Source: Sciscionella marina DSM 45152
GTDB taxonomy: Bacteria; Actinomycetota; Actinomycetes; Mycobacteriales; Pseudonocardiaceae
DNA length: 64,000 nucleotides
Direction: 5' to 3'
NCBI RefSeq assembly: GCF_000379465.1
Contig: NZ_KB905458.1
Span: 62,001-126,000 of the forward strand
A program made the translations under genes and the position numbers. Below the pieces are notes generated by a model. It searched no databases and was not told where the DNA came from. It saw only the letters and a list, made by a program, of their open reading frames with translations. This document shows, in pieces, positions 49,192 to 57,623 of the stretch (within the stretch, counting starts at the first letter, position 1; each line of letters opens with the position of its first letter).

Positions 49192-49482
49192 ATGTACGTC
49201 GTCAAGCTCACCTACCCCGCCGATCTGACCGAGATCGACGCCCGGCTGTCCGAACACGTCGCCTGGCTCGAGGAACAGTACGCGGCCGAGCGCCTGCTCG
49301 CCTCCGGCCGCCAGGAACCACGGCTCGGCGGGATGCTGCTGTTCGCCTCCATCTCGAGGGAGGAACTCGACGCGGCACTCGCGCGGGACCCGTTCGCCGA
49401 AGTCGCCGAATACGAGGTGACCAAGTTCCTCGCCTCGAAGACCCACGAAGCCCTCGCCGCGTTCCGGGACGAGCAGTCGTGA
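49192..49482 (+). CDS. YciI-family protein
   Basis: A 96-aa ferredoxin-like-fold protein: YVVKLTYPADLTEID, HVAWLEEQYAAERLLASGRQ, and DPFAEVAEYEVTKF. The conserved His-Asp pair of YciI enzymes is only partly visible. The function is unknown. ATG 49192 has TAGGCT 7 nt upstream. The stop overlaps the purK GTG. Confidence 0.82.
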   Translation: MYVVKLTYPADLTEIDARLSEHVAWLEEQYAAERLLASGRQEPRLGGMLLFASISREELDAALARDPFAEVAEYEVTKFLASKTHEALAAFRDEQS

Positions 49483-50660
49483 GCTCGCCGATCGGGCTGC
49501 CGGTCGTCGGCATGGTCGGCGGCGGACAGCTGGCGCGCATGACCCACCAGGCCGCGATCGCGCTCGGCCAGTCACTGCGCGTGCTCGCCGTCGCCGAGGA
49601 CGAGTCGGCCGCCGTGGTCACCCCGGATGTGCGGCTCGGCAAACACACCGACCTCGAGGCGCTGCGCGCGTTCGCGCAGGAGTGCACCGTGCTCACCTTC
49701 GATCACGAGCACGTGCCCGGCGAGCACCTGCGCGCGCTCGAGGCCGAGGGGTACACGGTCTGTCCGGGCTCGAACGCGCTGCGGCACGCCCAGGACAAGC
49801 TGGTCATGCGCACCGAACTGGCCGCGCACGATATCGCGGTCCCCGCGTTCACCGAGGTGCACGAGGTCGGCGAGGTGCTCGCCTTCGGTGCGGAGCACGG
49901 CTGGCCGGTCGTGGCCAAGGCCATCCGCGGCGGGTACGACGGACGCGGGGTGTGGCTGCTCGGTTCCCCGGAAGAAGCGAGCGTGCTGGTGCGCGAGCTG
50001 CTCGGAGCGGGTACCCCGCTGATGGTCGAACAGCACGTCGAGATGCGCCGTGAACTCTCCGCGATGGTCGCCCGCTCCCCGTTCGGCCAGGCCGCCGCGT
50101 GGCCGGTGGTGGAAACCGTGCAGCGGGACGGGATCTGCGTCGAAGTACTCGCTCCCGCGCCCGGGCTTTCCGAACAGCTGGCCGCCGATGCGCAACGGCT
50201 GGCCATCCGGATCGCCGAGGAGCTCGGCGTGGTCGGAGTGCTCGCGGTCGAACTGTTCGAGACGAACACCGGGGTAGTGGTGAACGAGCTCGCCATGCGC
50301 CCGCACAACTCCGGGCACTGGAGCATCGACGGCGCCCGCACCTCGCAGTTCGAACAACACCTGCGCGCGGTGCTCGACTATCCGCTCGGGCGCACCGAAC
50401 CCCTCGCGCCCGCCGTGGTCATGGGCAATGTGCTCGGCGGCACCGAGCCCAACCTGCGCATCGACGAACGGATGCACCACCTGTTCGCCCGGTTCCCCGG
50501 CGCCAAGGTGCACTGGTACGGCAAGGCCGAGCGGCCGGGACGCAAACTCGGGCACGTCACCATGCTCGGCGAGCGCATGAACCCGCTGCGCGCCGAGGCC
50601 GAGCTGGCCGCCGCATTCCTCGGCACCGGACGCTGGCCGGACGGATTCTCGATTCACTGA
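49479..50660 (+). CDS. purK: N5-carboxyaminoimidazole ribonucleotide synthase PurK
   Basis: A 393-aa ATP-grasp enzyme that carboxylates AIR in purine synthesis. Marks are VGMVGGGQLARM at the start, FDHEHVP, KAIRGGYDGRGVW for ATP, and NELAMRPHNSGHWSIDG near the metal site. The GTG start overlaps the YciI stop by GTGA. purE follows after 18 bp and uses its product. Confidence 0.95.
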   Translation: MSSPIGLPVVGMVGGGQLARMTHQAAIALGQSLRVLAVAEDESAAVVTPDVRLGKHTDLEALRAFAQECTVLTFDHEHVPGEHLRALEAEGYTVCPGSNALRHAQDKLVMRTELAAHDIAVPAFTEVHEVGEVLAFGAEHGWPVVAKAIRGGYDGRGVWLLGSPEEASVLVRELLGAGTPLMVEQHVEMRRELSAMVARSPFGQAAAWPVVETVQRDGICVEVLAPAPGLSEQLAADAQRLAIRIAEELGVVGVLAVELFETNTGVVVNELAMRPHNSGHWSIDGARTSQFEQHLRAVLDYPLGRTEPLAPAVVMGNVLGGTEPNLRIDERMHHLFARFPGAKVHWYGKAERPGRKLGHVTMLGERMNPLRAEAELAAAFLGTGRWPDGFSIH

Positions 50661-50678
50661 GCAAGGAGAGAGCACCAC

Positions 50679-51188
50679 ATGCGCGTTGGTTTGATCATGG
50701 GCAGCGATTCCGACTGGCCGACCCTGTCCGCGGCCGCCGAGGCACTGCGCGAGTTCGGCGTGGAGCACGAGGTCGGCGTGGTCTCCGCGCACCGCACCCC
50801 GGACAAGATGCTCGACTACGCGCGCTCGGCAGCCGACCGCGGGATCAGCGTGATCATCGCGGGCGCGGGCGGGGCGGCGCACCTGCCGGGCATGGTCGCC
50901 GCGGCCACTCCGCTCCCGGTCATCGGGGTCCCGGTGCCGCTCAAACACCTGGACGGGATGGACTCGCTGCTGTCCATCGTGCAGATGCCCGCCGGGGTGC
51001 CGGTGGCCACCGTGTCCATCGGCGGAGCCCGCAACGCCGGGTTGCTCGCGGTGCGCATCCTCGCCGCGACCGACCAGGGACTGCGCGCCCGGATGGGCGC
51101 CTTCCAGGCCGAGCTCGAGGCCCTTGTCGAGCAGAAGGATCGTGCGCTGCGTGACAGCATCGAGACGGAACAGGTAAACGAGCGCTAA
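50679..51188 (+). CDS. purE: N5-carboxyaminoimidazole ribonucleotide mutase PurE
   Basis: A 169-aa class I PurE. The substrate loop [12 protein letters not shown] is at residues 5-16, [11 protein letters not shown] holds the catalytic histidine, and [16 protein letters not shown] follows. AAGGAGAGAG precedes the ATG. It completes the carboxylation step started by PurK. Confidence 0.95.
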   Translation: MRVGLIMGSDSDWPTLSAAAEALREFGVEHEVGVVSAHRTPDKMLDYARSAADRGISVIIAGAGGAAHLPGMVAAATPLPVIGVPVPLKHLDGMDSLLSIVQMPAGVPVATVSIGGARNAGLLAVRILAATDQGLRARMGAFQAELEALVEQKDRALRDSIETEQVNER

Positions 51189-51211
51189 CATAGCGCGTGG
51201 AGGTGCCACAC

Positions 51212-52375
51212 GTGGAACAGAACTATGGCCTTTACCAGCTCGGTGAGGAGCACGACGCGCTCCGCGAGGCGGTCCGCGCGCTTGCCGAGAAGGAGATCGC
51301 ACCGCACGCCGCCGAGGTGGACGAGGACTCGCGCTACCCCAAGGAGGCCGAGGCCGCGCTCGCCAAGGCCGGGTTCAATGCGGTGCACATCCCCGAGCCC
51401 TACGACGGCCAGGGCGCCGATGCCGTCTCCGCGTGCATCGTGATCGAAGAGGTCGCCAGGGTCTGCGCCTCCTCCTCGCTCATTCCCGCGGTGAACAAAC
51501 TCGGCACCCAGCCCATCCTGCTCTCCGCCTCCGAGGAACTGAAAAAGCAGGTGCTGCCCTCCATCGCGAACGGCGAGGCCACCGCCTCCTACGCGCTCTC
51601 CGAGCGGGAAGCGGGTTCGGACACCGCCGCCATGCGCACCACCGCGCGCCGGGACGGCGAGAACTGGGTGCTCAACGGCACCAAATGCTGGATAACCAAC
51701 GCGGGCGAATCCACCTGGTACACCGTCATGGCGGTCAGCGATCCGGACGCCGAGAAGAAAGCCAACGGCATCTCCGCCTTCGTCGTGCACAAAGACGACC
51801 CCGGATTCTCCGTCGGGCCCAAGGAACGCAAACTCGGCATCAAAGGCTCCCCCACCCGGGAGATCTACTTCGAGAACTGCGTGCTCCCCGGCGACCGGAT
51901 CATCGGCGAGCCGGGCACCGGACTCAAGACCGCACTGCGCACCCTCGACCACACCAGGCCCACCATCGGCGCCCAGGCCCTCGGGATCGCCCAGGGCGCG
52001 CTCGACCAGGCCGTCGCCTACGTCAAAGAACGCAAACAGTTCGGCAAAGCCATCGGCGAATTCCAGGGCCTGCAATTCATGCTCGCCGATATGGCCATGA
52101 AGACCGAGGCCGCACGCGGCATGGTCTACACCTCGGCAGCCGCAACCGAACGCGGCGACCAGCGCGCCGGATTCCTTGCCAGTGCGGCGAAATGCTACGC
52201 CTCCGACGTCGCGATGTCGGTCACCACAGACGCCGTGCAGCTCTTCGGCGGAGCAGGCTACACCAGGGACTTCCCCGTCGAGCGCATGATGCGGGACGCC
52301 AAGATAACCCAGATCTACGAGGGCACCAACCAGATCCAGCGCATGGTCATGGCCCGTTCGCTGCTCAAAGGCTGA
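51212..52375 (+). CDS. Acyl-CoA dehydrogenase (FadE25-like)
   Basis: A 387-aa flavoenzyme. It has YALSEREAGSDTAAMRT for FAD, WITNAG, ERKLGIKGSPTREIYFENC, GIAQGALDQAVAYVKERKQF within the C-terminal bundle, and the catalytic-base region IYEGTNQIQRMVMAR. It introduces a 2,3-double bond in an acyl-CoA. GTG 51212 follows GGAGGT with a 7-nt gap; a GTG 15 nt earlier is a weaker choice. From memory, M. tuberculosis has fadE25 next to purE and purK in the same way. Confidence 0.9.
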   Translation: MEQNYGLYQLGEEHDALREAVRALAEKEIAPHAAEVDEDSRYPKEAEAALAKAGFNAVHIPEPYDGQGADAVSACIVIEEVARVCASSSLIPAVNKLGTQPILLSASEELKKQVLPSIANGEATASYALSEREAGSDTAAMRTTARRDGENWVLNGTKCWITNAGESTWYTVMAVSDPDAEKKANGISAFVVHKDDPGFSVGPKERKLGIKGSPTREIYFENCVLPGDRIIGEPGTGLKTALRTLDHTRPTIGAQALGIAQGALDQAVAYVKERKQFGKAIGEFQGLQFMLADMAMKTEAARGMVYTSAAATERGDQRAGFLASAAKCYASDVAMSVTTDAVQLFGGAGYTRDFPVERMMRDAKITQIYEGTNQIQRMVMARSLLKG

Positions 52376-52457
52376 TCTTCGCAGCGAGCAGCATCCAGCC
52401 GAGGAGACAGTGGACGATAGCTCGCGAGAGCCACGCTCGGTGGACTAGCCTGTGCCG

Positions 52458-52706
52458 ATGGGTGACTACCGTTCGAGCGCACGGAGTTGGCTGCGGTTCT
52501 CGGCAGCCGTGCTCGCCGTCGGTGTTCTACTCGTCGTCCTGTACTACGCCCTCGCGATCGGCGGGGTGGGCAAGTTCGGCGCGCCGACCGATATCGGGGG
52601 CGGCATCATGGCGCTCCTCGGCTACTGCGCCGCAGGGCTGGGTCTGCTCGGCGTGATGGCCACTCTCATCGGCATGAAGGCAGGCTCGTCCGGCAGGACA
52701 GGCTGA
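52458..52706 (+). CDS. Small two-helix membrane protein
   Basis: An 82-aa protein with two helices (about 14-34 and 47-72) and a short charged N-terminus MGDYRSSARSW. No known domain. ATG 52458 has TAGCCT 6 nt upstream, so the start two codons earlier is unlikely. Confidence 0.7.
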   Translation: MGDYRSSARSWLRFSAAVLAVGVLLVVLYYALAIGGVGKFGAPTDIGGGIMALLGYCAAGLGLLGVMATLIGMKAGSSGRTG

Positions 52707-52742
52707 TCCCGCAACGCTCGGGTGCCGCTCCGCGATAGGCGG

Positions 52743-52932
52743 GTATGCCCGAACCGAGAATGTACCCGCGTCCGAGAACTGGCAGATCAGGCTGCTGCTC
52801 ACCCAGATCGCCCGTGAGGTGCACGTCATCAAGGTCATCGCGGTGAGCGCGCTGGTCGTCGCCCCGCTCGGCGCCCTGTTGTGCATGCTGCTGCTGTTCA
52901 CCTGGCAACCGATATCCGGCTACGCGCAGTAA
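52743..52932 (+). CDS. Small membrane protein with unclear 5' end (possible frameshift)
   Basis: The frame ending at the TAA (52930-52932) is clearly coding-like: ASENWQIRLLLTQIAREVHV, then one hydrophobic helix (VSALVVAPLGALLCMLLLFT) and QPISGYAQ. It has high third-position G/C but no ATG, and the first GTG is at 52819, which would cut the protein to 37 aa. An ATG at 52743 (MPEPRMY) in another frame would join it after a one-base shift. So the gene is frameshifted, misread here, or starts at an unusual codon. Confidence 0.45.
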
Positions 52933-53005
52933 AACCCGGCCTCCGGGATCCGCTCCGTGCTGGCCCGCATGCTCGCGCTGTGACCGCGGAGTCTACGGTG
53001 AACAG

Positions 53006-54586
53006 GTGATCCGAATGCTTGTCGTGGGCGGGCTCGCGGTCATTGGACTCGCCTCGTTTTCCCTTCCCGTTCTCGTCTCTGCGTGGTGGCTTTTTCTCAC
53101 GCTGCCGCTGCTCGCGCTGGCCGTGACCGCGGTCCACGATGTGAGCCAGCGACACCATTCCATTCTGCGCAATTACCCCGTACTCGGACATTTGCGTTTT
53201 CTGATGGAGGAACTGCGGCCGGAACTGCAGCAATACTTCATCGAGCGCAACTACGATGGCCGCCCCTATGACCGGGATGTGCGCACCCTGGTCTATGAAC
53301 GGGCCAAGGGGGACGGGGACGAGGCGGCGTTCGGCACGGAGCGCGATGTCTACGCGCTCGGCTATGAGTCTTTCGTGCATTCGATGGCCCCTGTCCCGCA
53401 GGAAAGCGAACCGCCGAAGGTGCGGGTCGGCGGGCCGGACTGCACGAAGCCCTACGATATGGCGTTGCTCAATGTCTCCGCGATGAGTTTCGGTTCGCTT
53501 TCCACGAATGCGATTCTGGCGCTGAACAAGGGCGCGGCGCTCGGCGGCTTCGCGCACGATACCGGGGAGGGTGGTCTTTCCGACCATCATCTGCGTTACG
53601 GCGGCGATCTGATCTGGGAAATCGGCACCGGTTATTTCGGTTGCCGTACCCCGGACGGCGGATTCGACGAGGCGAAATTCGCGGAGAAGGCGGCGACCGA
53701 TTCGGTGAAATGTGTCTCACTGAAACTGTCCCAGGGTGCGAAACCGGGTATCGGCGGGGTACTTCCCGGGGACAAGGTGAACGCCGAGATCGCCCGGGTC
53801 CGTGAGGTCACCCGGGGCGAAACGGTGATCTCCCCGCCCTATCACCGCACCTTCTCCACGCCACGGGAACTGGTCGCCTTCGTGGCGCGGATGCGAGAAC
53901 TCGCGGGCGGCAAACCGACCGGCTTCAAACTGTGCGTCGGCTCGCGCAGGCAGTTTCTCGCGGTGTGCAAGGCGATGCTCGCCGAAGGGGTCACCCCGGA
54001 CTTCATCATCGTGGACGGGGCCGAGGGCGGAACCGGTGCCGCACCACTGGAATTCACCGACCACATCGGGCTGCCGCTGACCGAGGGGCTGCTCACCGTG
54101 CACAACGCGCTGGTGGGTTCCGGGCTGCGGGACCGGATCCGGATCGGAGCGAGTGGGAAGGTCGCGACCGGGGCGGACATGGTCAAGCGGATGGCCGCGG
54201 GCGCGGATTACACGAACGCGGCGCGGGCCATGATGTTCGCGGTCGGCTGCATCCAGGCGCAGCGCTGCCACACCAACACCTGCCCGACCGGGGTGGCCAC
54301 CCAGGATCCGCGCCGGACCCGGGCGCTGCACGTCGGGGACAAGGCCGAGCGGGTGCACAACTATCAGCGCTCAACGGTCGAGTCCTGCCTGCGCATCATG
54401 GCCTCACTCGGCGCGCACCGGCCGGAGGAGCTCGGCCCGCACCTGCTGAGCAGGCGCACCGATCCGTTCACCGTGCGCACCTACGCCGAGTTCTACGAAT
54501 GGCTGGAGCCGGGACAGCTGGTCGAGCAGGCTCCGCAGAGCTGGGAACAGGACTGGGCGAAGGCCGACCCGGATCAGTTCGGCTGA
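53006..54586 (+). CDS. Membrane-anchored glutamate-synthase-family FMN protein
   Basis: A 526-aa protein with two N-terminal helices (about 5-45) and a GltB-like FMN barrel (about 130-500). Marks are MSFGSLSTNAILALNKGAAL split at the barrel start, TGEGGLS, KLSQGAKPGIGG, DGAEGGTGAAP, and the 3Fe-4S ligands in CIQAQRCHTNTCPTG. It lacks the glutaminase domain, so it is not a complete glutamate synthase; the electron donor and substrate are unknown. The GTG has TACGGT 6 nt upstream. Confidence 0.85.
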   Translation: MIRMLVVGGLAVIGLASFSLPVLVSAWWLFLTLPLLALAVTAVHDVSQRHHSILRNYPVLGHLRFLMEELRPELQQYFIERNYDGRPYDRDVRTLVYERAKGDGDEAAFGTERDVYALGYESFVHSMAPVPQESEPPKVRVGGPDCTKPYDMALLNVSAMSFGSLSTNAILALNKGAALGGFAHDTGEGGLSDHHLRYGGDLIWEIGTGYFGCRTPDGGFDEAKFAEKAATDSVKCVSLKLSQGAKPGIGGVLPGDKVNAEIARVREVTRGETVISPPYHRTFSTPRELVAFVARMRELAGGKPTGFKLCVGSRRQFLAVCKAMLAEGVTPDFIIVDGAEGGTGAAPLEFTDHIGLPLTEGLLTVHNALVGSGLRDRIRIGASGKVATGADMVKRMAAGADYTNAARAMMFAVGCIQAQRCHTNTCPTGVATQDPRRTRALHVGDKAERVHNYQRSTVESCLRIMASLGAHRPEELGPHLLSRRTDPFTVRTYAEFYEWLEPGQLVEQAPQSWEQDWAKADPDQFG

Positions 54587-54596
54587 GCGGGGCCGT

Positions 54597-54884
54597 TCAG
54601 GGCTGTTTCAGCGGATCATGCTCGGCGAGGTATTTCTCCATCCGCGCCTGATCCACCCTGCTGATCAACTGGGTTTCCTGCTGGCGGTCCCGTACGCACT
54701 TGGCGAGGGTGAACGCGGAGGTCACGGTGTAGAGCACGCCGAGACTGAGAAAGCCGCGCACCCAGCCGCTGACCGGCAGGAAGATCACCCCGATGGTGAC
54801 CGCGACCAGCGCCACGGCGAACGAGATCGCCGCCTGCGCGAAGAAAGCATTCGTAGTGTTGTTCGAGCTGGTTATGTTCGCCAT
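54597..54884 (-). CDS. YiaA/YiaB-type two-helix membrane protein
   Basis: A 95-aa protein with the YiaAB domain: NAFFAQAAISFAVALVAVTI as helix 1, the VSGWVRGFLSLGVLYTVTSA block as helix 2, and a TLAKCVRDRQE tail. Function unknown. It converges on the glutamate-synthase-like gene. Confidence 0.8.
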   Translation of the reverse strand: MANITSSNNTTNAFFAQAAISFAVALVAVTIGVIFLPVSGWVRGFLSLGVLYTVTSAFTLAKCVRDRQQETQLISRVDQARMEKYLAEHDPLKQP

Positions 54885-54954
54885 ACCGGAACTCTGCCGG
54901 GAAACCGGGGGCCGGACATCGGTGATTCCCCGCGTTCGGTATGCGTAGTTCTAC

Positions 54955-54992
54955 CCGGGCGGGGCGCGGGCCGGTACCCGCGCCCCGCCCGG
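54955..54992 (-). terminator. Perfect 16-bp GC hairpin after the 18-aa peptide gene
   Basis: Arms 54955-54970 and 54977-54992 are exact complements around CCGGTA. It lies 12 bp beyond the stop of the minus-strand peptide gene and before yiaAB, so it most likely ends the peptide transcript. A T run is lacking. Confidence 0.7.
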
Positions 54993-55004
54993 CTCAGTCC
55001 TTCG

Positions 55005-55061
55005 TCAGTGAATGCCGATGATGGCGAGGATCTGGTCGAGCAGGCCGACGATGCTGGTCAT
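55005..55061 (-). CDS. 18-aa hydrophobic/amphipathic peptide
   Basis: The frame reads MTSIVGLLDQILAIIGIH and stops. Support for it being real: a Shine-Dalgarno-like AAAGG 7 nt before the ATG, G or C at third positions in nearly all codons, and a perfect hairpin just after the stop. The sequence would form a short helix with one face of Ile and Leu, resembling phenol-soluble-modulin or toxin-type peptides. No antitoxin is evident, and function is unknown. Confidence 0.55.
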   Translation of the reverse strand: MTSIVGLLDQILAIIGIH

Positions 55062-55178
55062 GAGGGAACCTTTCGTTCGGGGTTGTTGACGCCCGCTATT
55101 CCATCGCCGCCCTATTGCGCGAGCGTGCTCGACGAGTTACGGGCCGTGGTCGTCTCGCATGCCTGCGTAACCGGGCGG

Positions 55179-55796
55179 TTACAGCTTGTCCGCGGCCATC
55201 CCGATGCCGAGCGCGATCAGCACGGTCCCGGTCATGCGTTCCAGCCGTTTGCGGATCTTCGCGCGCTGGAAAAACCGGCGCGCCCGCCCGACGAACATGG
55301 CGAGGCCGAGGGACCAGGCGGCGTCCACGAAAATTTGCGAGAGCGCGAGCAGGCAGGTCGCGAACAGCAGATCGCCGCCCTGCGGCAGGAACTGCGGGTA
55401 GAACGCGAAGGTGAACGCGGCGATCTTCGGGTTGGCGATGTTGGTGACCAGTCCGGTGCCGAAAGCCCGCCACGCGGTCGCGCGCTCACTGGTGCCCGCG
55501 CCGAGTTCGGCGTCCCCGTCGATCCGCCGCGCGGCCAGCCAGGCCTGGATACCCAGGTAGATCAGGAACAGCGCGCCCGCGACGCGCAGCACCGTGTAGG
55601 CCAGCTCGCTCGCGGAGAGCAGCGCGGTCACCCCGAGCGCCGCCGCGATCACCCAGGCGACGAGGCCGAGCTCCATCCCGGTGACCATGGGCACCGTGGA
55701 ACCGGTGCCGCGCAACGCACTGCGCCGGATCACGAGCGCGGTCGTCGGCCCGGGAACCATGGCACCGAGCAGCACGGCGAGCAGGAACACCCCCAT
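55179..55796 (-). CDS. LysE-family exporter
   Basis: A 205-aa protein with six helices of the LysE/RhtB family. It has GAMVPGPTTALVIRRSALRG at the first loop, the conserved LRVAGALFLIYLGIQAWL helix, and TGLVTNIANPKIAAFT in the second half. It probably exports an amino acid or small amine. It is read in tandem 12 bp downstream of the TIGR03089 gene. Confidence 0.87.
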   Translation of the reverse strand: MGVFLLAVLLGAMVPGPTTALVIRRSALRGTGSTVPMVTGMELGLVAWVIAAALGVTALLSASELAYTVLRVAGALFLIYLGIQAWLAARRIDGDAELGAGTSERATAWRAFGTGLVTNIANPKIAAFTFAFYPQFLPQGGDLLFATCLLALSQIFVDAAWSLGLAMFVGRARRFFQRAKIRKRLERMTGTVLIALGIGMAADKL

Positions 55797-55808
55797 AGGT
55801 CGACCAGG

Positions 55809-56549
55809 TCATGCCGGCAACAGTAGCGTGCACCGCTCGGTGTTAGCGCGCTCTTCCAGCTTGGCCGGATCCGCACTGGTGCACTGCGCTGAGACGTTGG
55901 TGCATTGCACGAGCGCGCCACCGGCCGCGAACACGGCGAGCACATCCACCAGTCCGTCCGGAATCGTCCAGTCCGCGGTGGAGAGCACCCTGGTGCCGCG
56001 CTCGATCCCGAGTTCGCTCGCCCGTTCCCTGGCCCGTTCGAGCACCGTGGCGACCGGTTGCCCGGCGAGTGCGGCCGTTTCCGGGCCGGCCGGATCGATC
56101 GCTACGAAGTCGTCCCCGTGCAACCGGGCGTCCTCGACGAAATCGATGGCCCCGCCGGTCGGTTCACCACTGAGCCCGAGCCCCATGGGATGCAGGCTGA
56201 CCTCGGCGGTCAGTTCCGCGTCCGCCGAACCCCCATCGACAGAGCCCCCTTCGGGGACGAACGCGATCGGCGCACCCGGCGCCTCGGTGCGCACATCCCC
56301 GCCACACCACCAGACACCGAACAGGATGCCCAGCGTTTGCCAGTGCGGTGGCAGGGTGAAGCCGACCGGATCACCGGGCTCCAGTTCGGTTTCCTCGCGC
56401 AGCCAGTTCGCCGTCTTCGCCGCCCAGTTCGCGGTGGTCGCCACGGAGAGCTCGACCCTGCTGCCCTGTTCATCGTCATAGTGCGTGATCAACGGCCGCG
56501 ACGCTTCCGTGCGCAGCAGCGGGACCAGCACCGATTCGGTAATGCCCAT
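55809..56549 (-). CDS. TIGR03089 family protein
   Basis: A 246-aa actinobacteria-specific protein distantly related to the N-terminal part of AMP-binding enzymes: THYDDEQGSRVELSVATTAN, then ELEPGDPVGFTLPPHWQTLG and GVWWCGG. It lacks the P-loop and C-terminal domain of acyl-CoA synthetases, so it is unlikely to be an active ligase. ATG 56549 has TAAGCT 7 nt upstream. Confidence 0.83.
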   Translation of the reverse strand: MGITESVLVPLLRTEASRPLITHYDDEQGSRVELSVATTANWAAKTANWLREETELEPGDPVGFTLPPHWQTLGILFGVWWCGGDVRTEAPGAPIAFVPEGGSVDGGSADAELTAEVSLHPMGLGLSGEPTGGAIDFVEDARLHGDDFVAIDPAGPETAALAGQPVATVLERARERASELGIERGTRVLSTADWTIPDGLVDVLAVFAAGGALVQCTNVSAQCTSADPAKLEERANTERCTLLLPA

Positions 56550-56608
56550 CACGACGAGCTTAGAGCACAGCTTGAACTCAACCGGAGTCGAACGTGCATG
56601 GTCCGGGC

Positions 56609-57616
56609 ATGCCGGACCATCTGCCGCAGACCGCCCGCGAGGTGCACCTCGCCGCACGCCCACAGGGAAAGCTCACCAGCGAGGAGTTCCGCCTGGTCGA
56701 GGTCCCGCTCGCGCCACCCGAGCCCGGCCGGGTGTTGGTGCGCAACGAGTACCTGGGCATCGTGGCGGCGCTGCGCCCGCTCATGGATCCCGAGAGCGAA
56801 ATTCCACTCCCGCAGTTCGCGCTCGATCGCCCGCTGCGCTCGGACACGGTCGGCCGGGTCGCCGCGACGGGCGTCCCGCACATCCGCGTCGGGGATCTCG
56901 TGCTGTTCCGCGGGCCCTGGGCCGACTACGCCGATACGACCGAGGCGACCGTCCTCGATCCGGCCGCGCTGCCCGAGCCCTGCTATCACCTCGCGATCCG
57001 CAACGGCGCGACCGCGCTACTGGGGATGCGGGACATCGCCGGAGTGACCGAGGGCGACACCGTGCTCGTCTCCGGGGCGGCAGGCGGGGTCGGTTCGCTT
57101 GCCGGGCAGATCGCCCGCAGGCTCGGGGCCGCACGGGTGATCGGCACGGCGGGCTCGGCGGCCAAATGCCGGTGGCTGGTCGAAGAGCTCGGCTTCGACG
57201 AGGCGATCGACTACCACGACGGGGATCTCGTCACGCGGCTGCGCGCGGCCGCGCCCGAGGGCATCAGCGTCTACTTCGACCTCGTCGGTGGGGCACAGTT
57301 CGAGGCCGCGGTCGAGTGCGCCGCCGACCACGCACGCTTCGCCGTCTGCGGCGCACTCGCCACCCGGGCGGGCGCACCATGGCCACGGCTGGACACCGGG
57401 ACCGCGGTCGTGAAGGACCTGACGGTCCGGGGCTTCGCGCTGCATCACGGCTGGCACGCCTTCACCGAGTGGACGCCGCTGTTCTCCCACTGGCTCGGCG
57501 AAGGCCTGGTTTACCCGCACACGGTGGTCGATGGCGGGATCGAGGCCGCCCCGCGGGCGCTGCGGGATCTGCTGGACGGCCGCTTCACCGGGAACGTTTC
57601 GGTCCGGCTGGGGTGA
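56609..57616 (+). CDS. NADP-dependent oxidoreductase, leukotriene B4 dehydrogenase-like (MDR)
   Basis: A 335-aa medium-chain oxidoreductase of the PTGR/AdhP-like group: REVHLAARPQGKLTSEEF at the start, and the nucleotide motif VSGAAGGVGSLAGQIARRLGA near 158. Zinc ligands are absent. It should reduce alpha,beta-unsaturated ketones or aldehydes. ATG 56609 is preferred to ATG 56594 because the family begins just before the AARP block. Confidence 0.87.
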   Translation: MPDHLPQTAREVHLAARPQGKLTSEEFRLVEVPLAPPEPGRVLVRNEYLGIVAALRPLMDPESEIPLPQFALDRPLRSDTVGRVAATGVPHIRVGDLVLFRGPWADYADTTEATVLDPAALPEPCYHLAIRNGATALLGMRDIAGVTEGDTVLVSGAAGGVGSLAGQIARRLGAARVIGTAGSAAKCRWLVEELGFDEAIDYHDGDLVTRLRAAAPEGISVYFDLVGGAQFEAAVECAADHARFAVCGALATRAGAPWPRLDTGTAVVKDLTVRGFALHHGWHAFTEWTPLFSHWLGEGLVYPHTVVDGGIEAAPRALRDLLDGRFTGNVSVRLG

Positions 57617-57623
57617 TCACGGA

